Source of the DNA: Neostapfia colusana | Taxonomy: Eukaryota; Streptophyta; Magnoliopsida; Poales; Poaceae | Length of the DNA: 64,000 nucleotides | Assembly: GCA_030760725.1 (NCBI GenBank) | Contig: JASWHV010000013.1 | Span: forward strand, 34,692,699 to 34,756,698 | Direction of reading: 5' to 3' | Part shown: positions 57,902-64,000 of the stretch, piece by piece | Numbering within the stretch: the stretch's first letter is position 1 | Layout of the letters: each line of letters opens with the position of its first letter | Translations under genes and position numbers: made by a program | The notes under the pieces: generated by a model | Database searches by the model: none | What the model was told of the DNA's origin: nothing | What the model saw: only the letters and a program-made list of their open reading frames with translations

Positions 57902-59437
57902 TGCGTTGGGAACAGAGCACGGATTGAGCATCATATTATGTCAAAAACTTAGGATACGGTGAGATAACGGTACTAGGCCCACATAAGGACTACTATTAGC
58001 ATATAATGAAGGTGGCAAGCTAACTTATTTGTTATGTCGGAAAACCGTGCATCTCGGGACGTCTATGTCTTGGGGGGTGCACGTATGCGCTGTCCACCAG
58101 TCCGCACAAGCTGAAGGGTGGAGCCTCACGGGTGGCAGGTAACCCGACTCGCTTTAGTATCCTCTACGACTCTTCATGTCGTTGGGGTATTCGAGCAACG
58201 TCTTCCCTGGCGTGTGTGGTGCAATTTGGGAGACCCCGTCACGTGGTCAGTAACGTGAACACGTAGCTCAAGGAGTGTTTGGCTTGAGAACACCTGGGCG
58301 AGTGATGACGGCCGGGTGTACAAACTGTTATGGATACCGGGTTCGATGTGCAGCTAAACCTGATGATTGAGTGTGGCTTATGTAGGTACTAACCACGAAA
58401 ACCTTAGTGTGTGTAGAACACGTTTGCGAGTGACCGTTTTAGTGCCACCTAAGGATACGTATATGCCGGTGTAATCCGGTTAGGTTTTTCTTTTGTGAGG
58501 CAACGTAGTACCGAGATATGTCTTACGGTGCATCGTCACCGTACTACACAGGATAGTATTCTTACCTATGAAGAAATCGTTCATGACTAACTTCCAAACT
58601 AAAATTGGATGTGATAAATCACATATTAGTTGCTGAACTCTTCATTTGAACTACGTTTCAAAGAAGAGACTTGTTAGGCTTCTTTTGATCTCAAAGACAG
58701 AGTGCTCTGTTCAGACAGAAATTTTTGTGGTCTTTAACAGAGCGTAACTCTAATTAGCTTGACCCAATGGAGGTATTTGATACAGTTCTGGAAAGGTTAT
58801 TAAGTGCTCTACAACTTTTGTGTAGAACTCCAGAGCCAAATCCGACACCAACTGTGTTAAATGTCCAGATGAATGCAAACTGTTCAGAAAACAGAGCAGC
58901 TGCAAACTTCTCTGGATGTTGCTGTAAATTAGACACAACAGTCTGTAGGAAAATCTCTAAGGATCATAGGATACACCATTGGAAAGGTTAGGAAATTTGC
59001 AACGATTTTGTAGTTCATAGTTTGTTCAGAATTGTATTTCATTTGTATGTAAAACTGTGTTGAAAACAGCCACATACAAAGGAGGTGCTGGCAAAATTTA
59101 GCCAGAAAATTCTGTCAACTTTGAACAATCCTAACTTTTGTTCCAAAGACGATCCAGAGGCATGTGCGTACTCGATGGAAATATACTGAAGTTAACTTTA
59201 ACTTTGGTGTTCAACTTGAGTTCTGAAAATGCTGGTAACTGGATCCAAATCTGGGTTAAGTACAGAAAGGTCGGCTCTGTACAGCAAATGGGGATGGTTT
59301 TCTGTTAGCTTTAGAAAGATGTGTAAACATGAAATTTTATTATGCTTTCATAAATTTTAGCATGTTCATGTTTTACATACTTTCACATACTTCTGAGATC
59401 ATGTTTTGACTCCCCTCAAAAATTATGCTTTTGCAGT
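57902..59437 (+). other. Element E 5' leader
   Basis: This is 1.5 kb without a gene. It carries the donor-like TGTAG|GTACTAACCACG (58381-58397), an ACAGAG-TG-CTCTGT inverted repeat (58697-58710), and stretches shared with the leaders of C, D and B. The short open frames near 58750-58940 are incidental. Confidence 0.7.
58386..59436 (+). other. Candidate leader intron of element E
   Basis: The donor-like TGTAG|GTACTAACC has its GT at 58386. The acceptor-like TATGCTTTTGCAG ends at 59436, one base before the gag ATG at 59438. Length is 1051 bp. Confidence 0.42.
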
Positions 59438-62400
59438 ATGGTGCGTACTCAGTCTCCGAGTAGGGCTGAAAGTTCTCGCCAAGACGGTGATGACTCGACT
59501 CCACCCCGGGCACCGCCATCAACGGTATGGGCGGATGTCATGGCTCAGATGGTCGATTAAAATCAAGAAAACACAAGACTACTCCAAGCCTTGGTACAAC
59601 AGGGCTTACTCCAACGTGCACAACAGGACGTTCCATCTCGGAACGCCTATTTGGACTTCTTGGCGACACAACCGCCAATCTTCACATAAGCCAATGAACC
59701 AGTGGAATCTGATCAGTGGCTTCGGGTTATGAAGTCCAAGTTTGGAGTGTTTGAGTGCGACGAATATCAGAAGACATCATTTGCAGCTCAACAGCTCCAT
59801 GGAGCCGCCGGAAATTGGTGGTTCGCTTATCTCGCCACCGTTACGGAAGGCCATCAAGTGGAGTGGACGGAATTTCGTGAAGCATTCCGTGCTCGTCACA
59901 TTTCTATGGGTTTTATCGAGGCCCAGCAGCAGGAATTCAGGAACTTGAAGCAGGGGGACATGAGTGTCCTCGATTATGTCAGACGATTCAACCTTCTGGC
60001 ACAATATGCTCCTGCTTATGCAACGAGCGAAGCTGCAATGTGTGACTACTTTTTCTATGGCTTGAGTGCCATAGTAAAAGAGAAGTTAGCTTTGTTCAAT
60101 CAAGGCAGTTACACCGAGTTGATCAGTGCTGCTCTGCTGCAAGAACAAGCGACACTTGAGTGTCAAGCAGAGAAGAGGGACCGGGAGGTGCAGGAAGACA
60201 CACCAGTCGTTCCTCGTAAATATCGTGTGGTGTATCACACACCATCCGATGAAAGATGGCAAACGCCAGTGGGATCAACTCCGTACAGATTTCCTGCTCA
60301 AGAGTCTTGTCTTGAAGCAACACTATTGCCACAGCAACGAAGGACATCTGTTGCATCATTGCTGCAGCCAAGTACATCAACTTCTCCACCACAAGTCAAT
60401 GAAGAACCGGGGAAACCTCCGTGTTCTTATTGCCACCGTTCAGGGCATTTTAGGCAGGAATGCCGGGAGAAGTTGGTGAACACCAAACAGCCATCATCGT
60501 CAGGTGGTATGCCGCCACCTGCTCAAGTCAACATAACAGCATTGCAATCCGGGAGTGTGCAACATCTTGCTATTGAGGATGTCCCGGAGGGAGCACCAGT
60601 GTTAGCGGGCATGTTCACTCTCAAAGACGTGCCCGTCCTCATACTTTTTGATTCTGGTGCAACCCACAATTTTATCAGCAAAACAAGCGTGGATCAGCAC
60701 CAATTGTCCACCAATACTCCCACAACGAGTTTTCTTATACGATCACCGGGAGGAAATATCTCTGCCAATCAGATTGTGTCCCAAGCAGCTTTGTGTTTGG
60801 GCGGAAAAATATACCCAACATCGCTGATTATGTTTGATAGGCAGAAGATAGACATTATATTGGGGATGTCTTGGTTAAATCATCACGGTGCTGTTCTCAA
60901 TACCGGTAATCGTACTGTCCAGATTGACTCGCTAATTCACGGACAGCACACGCTGTTTTTAGACAGCGAAGATCCAGATATGGTAGAGGCCTACCACACG
61001 GAAGCGCTGAATCTTGAAGATATTCCGGTGGTATGAGATTATCCCGACGTATTTCCCGATGACTTACCGGGCATGCCGCCCGAACGGGATGTCGAGTTCA
61101 AGATTGAACTGACGCCGGGAACGACGCCTATCTCATGAAGGCCTTACAAGATGGCACCTAACGAGCTAGCGGAGTTGAAAGAGCAACTGAATGAACTCAT
61201 GGGCAAGGGTTTCATATGACCAAGTTCTTCACCTTGGGGTTGCTCAGCGCTGTTCGTTAAAGAAGAAGGACGAAACACTATGGCTATGTGTTGATTACCG
61301 TCCTCTAAATGCTGTCACGATCAAGTACTAGTATCCTTTGCCCCGCATCGACATCCTGTTTGATCAACTTGTGGGTGCAAAGGTATTTTCGAAGATGGAT
61401 CTTCGGTCGGGATATCATCAAATCAAAATCCGACCGGAGGACACACCGAAGACAGCTTTCTCGACGAGATACGGACTCTATGAGTACCTCGTCATGTCAT
61501 TTGGGTTAACCAACGCTCCAGCACACTTCATGTATTTGATGAATTCAGTGTTCATGCCGGAGTTAGACAAGTTCGTCGTGTTATTCATCGACGACATATT
61601 GGTTTACTCCAAATCTGAAGAAGAGCACGCTGAACATCTATGCATTGTGCTACAACGGTTGCGGGAGCACCAACTATATGCCAAGTTCAGCAAGTGCGAA
61701 TTTTGGATTGATCAAGTGCCTTTCCTAGGCCATATTATTTCAGCAGAAGGTATTGCCGTGGAACCCAGCAAAATTGAACAAGTGCTGAAGTGGTAATCTC
61801 CCAAATCAGTCCACGAGGTCCAAAGTTTCCTAGGTTTAGCGGGATATTATAGGAGGTTTATTCCGAGCTTCTCAAAGATTGCTAAACCAATGACAGAGCT
61901 GCTGAGGAAGGGCACTAAATACATGTGGAATGCAGCATGTGAAGCCGCATTCAAAACTTTGGTGAAACATCTTACAATGGCTCCAGTTATTGCTCAGCCA
62001 GACACGACGAAGCCATTTGATGTATACTGTGATGCATCCGGCATCGGTCTCGGCTGTGTTCTGATGCAAGAAGGGCGTGTAGTCGCCTATGGGTCTCGTC
62101 AACTGCGAAACCACGAGCAGCATTATCCAACTCATGATCTTGAGCTTGCTGCAGTGGTGTTGGCGTTAATAATGTGGAGGCATTACCTACTTGGTAATCT
62201 TGTTCACCTCTACACCGACCATAAAAGCCTGAAGTATATCTTCACGCAGAAGGAGCTGAATATGAGACAACGGAGATGGTTGGAGCTCATCAAAGATTAT
62301 GAAATTGAGATCCACTATCATCCGGGAAAAGCCAACGTGGTTGCCGACGCGCTTAGTCGGAAAGCCCACATTCACAACTTAGCGGCTGCTGAGTTGGAAG

Positions 62401-63114
62401 AAGAAGAACCAAGCCTCCGTGTCATTCCGTATGGCACGCTTTATAATCTCGCGCTTATTCCAACATTCCGTGAAGAGATTCTTGAGGCTCAAAGAAGAGA
62501 CAGGGGTATGTCTCACATACGGAGAAGACTAGACAACGGAGAGGTGAAATGTTTCCGGAAGGATGAGAACGGTACGATATGGTTTAATGACCGTATAGTG
62601 GTACCGCGCAATATGAAACTCCGGAAGAAGATCTTGGATGAAGCGCACCTGTCAAAGTTTTCCATTCATCCAGGAAGTAACAAGATGTACCAAGATTTGA
62701 AACAGAAATTTTGGTGGACGAGGATGAAGAGGGAGATTGCCAAATACGTATCCGAAAGCGATACGTGTAGACGGGTCAAGGCTGATCATATGCGGAAAGC
62801 CGGACCGCTACAACCTTTGAAGATACCGGCATGGAAGTGGGAGGATGTGAGTATGGATTTCATCGTCGGATTACCGCTCACATCTCAGAAGCATGACTCG
62901 ATATGGGTGATCGTTGACCGGTTGACGAAGTCGGCTCGTTTTATACCGTGAACACTCATTATCGAGCAAGACAATATGTGGAGTTATTCATATCCAGAAT
63001 TATATGCTCACATGGTGTGCCGAAGACCATCATTTCAGATCGAGGTGCGCTGTTTGTTGCTCGATTTTGGGAGCAACTGCATGCCTCATTGGGCACCAAG
63101 CTGATTAGGAGCTC
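59438..63114 (+). pseudogene. Element E gag-pol (heavily broken, cut by F)
   Basis: It starts MVRTQSPSRAE. Recognisable parts: capsid region (AYLDFLATQPP, QWLRVMKSKFGV), CCHC knuckle near 60422-60463 (CSYCHRSGHFRQEC), protease (LFDSGATHNFI near 60645), RT (FIDDILVYS), RNase H (DASGIGLGCV, DALSRK) and integrase up to SDRG and GTKLIRS, where element F interrupts before the third catalytic residue. Stops: 59558, 59687, 61034, 61136, 61217, 61329 and 61794. Frameshifts: an apparent one-base gain near 61258-61266 and a one-base loss near 62947. The integrase zinc motif reads SDTC instead of CDTC. Three stops (61034, 61136, 61217) look like CGA to TGA. Non-functional. Confidence 0.9.
63110..63114. 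repeat. Candidate target-site duplication of element F (AGCTC)
   Basis: These are the five bases before F's LTR edge. The other copy is outside the window. Confidence 0.4.
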
Positions 63115-64000
63115 TGAGGGGGCCCGGTCCCGATCACGGGGTTGTGCCGCCTTGCCCGAGGAATCGCATTGGGTGGTGCCGTGTTATGCGGCACCCAACA
63201 GCACACATATAAGGAACCATGTATTACATAAACCAAAGCGGAAGCTTACAACTGTTCTTTCTAAATAATTTACATAAAATAGCTACAGCGGAAGTCCATA
63301 ACCAGCTCACGTTGAATAACTACGAAGCACTCGAGAAGAGGTCCAGCCCGCGGACTCATCTCGCTAGCAACACGAAGACACGGCAGCAGCTAGGTCCTCC
63401 AAGTGTGATATGACTCGGGAGTTCCCGAGTCTCACCGGACAACCTCTTTATAGCGTCGAGGTTAACCTGCAAAACCACTTATATAGCAAGAGTGAGCACA
63501 AAGGCTCAGCAAGACTGACCCGTCTCTCCTAAGACATGAAACTCTACATGAAAGTAACCTAAGACTTAAGCCTGTCATTTGCGAAAAGACTCGCCTACGA
63601 GTTCATCCTTAACTTTCATGTTTTAGCCATAATTGTAGTGACCTTGCGCTTAGCAACATTGGAACTCCACAATCAAACAAGAAACGCTTCCTTCCAATGT
63701 TACTTGTCCCAAGGTGGAAAAATAACTTTAGTTTGCTCTATCTCTACTTCAAACATGGTTTTCATGCAATTTACAATTATCATAACAGCATTTAAAATTT
63801 TGCAAACTATTTCCACACAACTTGATTACTACGTCACAACACAGGGAGCAAGCGGTAATCAATAACCGCGATGGACGGTGATTCGAATCAAACACTACCC
63901 GGATAACTCGACACATACGCCCGCCTCTGAAGACCCAACTCTAGCGTCCTTCATTACGTCGTATGTGGCAACCTTTCTCAGGACACTAAACTGTAGAACC
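63115..64000 (-). mobile_element. Element F: LTR of a second C-family copy, minus strand, cut by window end
   Basis: The first bases TGAGGGGGCCCGG are the complement of C's LTR end, and the whole 886 bp follows the complement of C's LTR (about 56366-57251), including the terminal hairpin (63175-63195) and TGAGC hairpin (63493-63508). It is the sense 3' part of an LTR: either the 3' LTR of a full minus-strand element or a solo LTR. It interrupts E's integrase. Confidence 0.92.

Larger units (their letters stand above)
42..63114 (+). mobile_element. Element E: oldest Ty3/gypsy (Tekay-type) element, incomplete in window
   Basis: E runs on the plus strand. Its 5' LTR (42-3742 plus 57257-57866) is split by element C. 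It is followed by a primer-binding region, a 1.5 kb leader and a decayed gag-pol (59438-63114) that is cut in the integrase by element F. Its 3' part and 3' LTR are outside the window. The many stops and frameshifts, together with its outermost position, make it the oldest readable element. Assignment to the Tekay/Del chromovirus clade rests on RT, RNase H and integrase motifs shared with elements C and D; its chromodomain is not reached. Confidence 0.85.

Noticed and set aside
1..64000. CRISPR arrays, bacterial operons or ribosomal RNA
   Set aside because: No regularly spaced direct repeats, ribosome-binding-site-led gene runs or rRNA-like sequence were seen. The content is plant LTR retrotransposons throughout.

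Overview
The window is plant nuclear DNA made entirely of nested Ty3/gypsy LTR retrotransposons. No host gene, rRNA gene or tRNA gene is visible. All five readable pol regions carry the Tekay/Del chromovirus features: DSGA protease, FIDDIL reverse transcriptase, RNase H, HHCC/DDE integrase, GPY/F and (where reached) a C-terminal chromodomain. They are primed by initiator-Met tRNA and have very long LTRs (3.4 to 4.3 kb) with GC-rich cores. This combination points to a large grass (Poaceae) genome. That assignment is inference from element type, because no host gene anchors it.

The nest can be fully unpicked, and each completed insertion is proved by a 5-bp target duplication. A 41-bp scrap of a minus-strand LTR (1-41) is the outermost layer. 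Element E (+, from 42) is inserted there. Element C (+, 3743-57251, TSD ATCTT) sits inside E's 5' LTR. Element A (-, 7410-32233, TSD CTGGA) sits inside C's 5' LTR. Element B (-, 14600-29851, TSD CCTTC) sits inside A's gag. Element D (-, 34623-49209, TSD GACTG) sits inside C's gag. Element F (-, from 63115, same family as C) cuts E's integrase and runs off the window. By-eye LTR-LTR divergence agrees with this order: D about 0.4 %, B about 1.8 %, A about 2.8 %, C roughly 2-3 %, with E heavily decayed.

Coding state: D keeps one uninterrupted gag-pol of about 1510 codons, but the catalytic Glu of its integrase is Lys. B has two nonsense codons and an extra 314-codon ORF upstream of gag. C has one frameshift and two stops and lacks the CCHC zinc knuckle. 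A and E carry many lesions.

The most interesting signal is a shared splicing-like layout. In B, C, D and E a donor-like CAG|GT lies in the 5' leader and an acceptor-like pyrimidine-rich CAG abuts the gag ATG. In B a second such acceptor abuts the ATG of the extra ORF. This suggests a leader intron with alternative acceptors choosing between the extra ORF and gag-pol. The LTRs of these otherwise diverged families also share short hairpins whose stems show compensatory changes.
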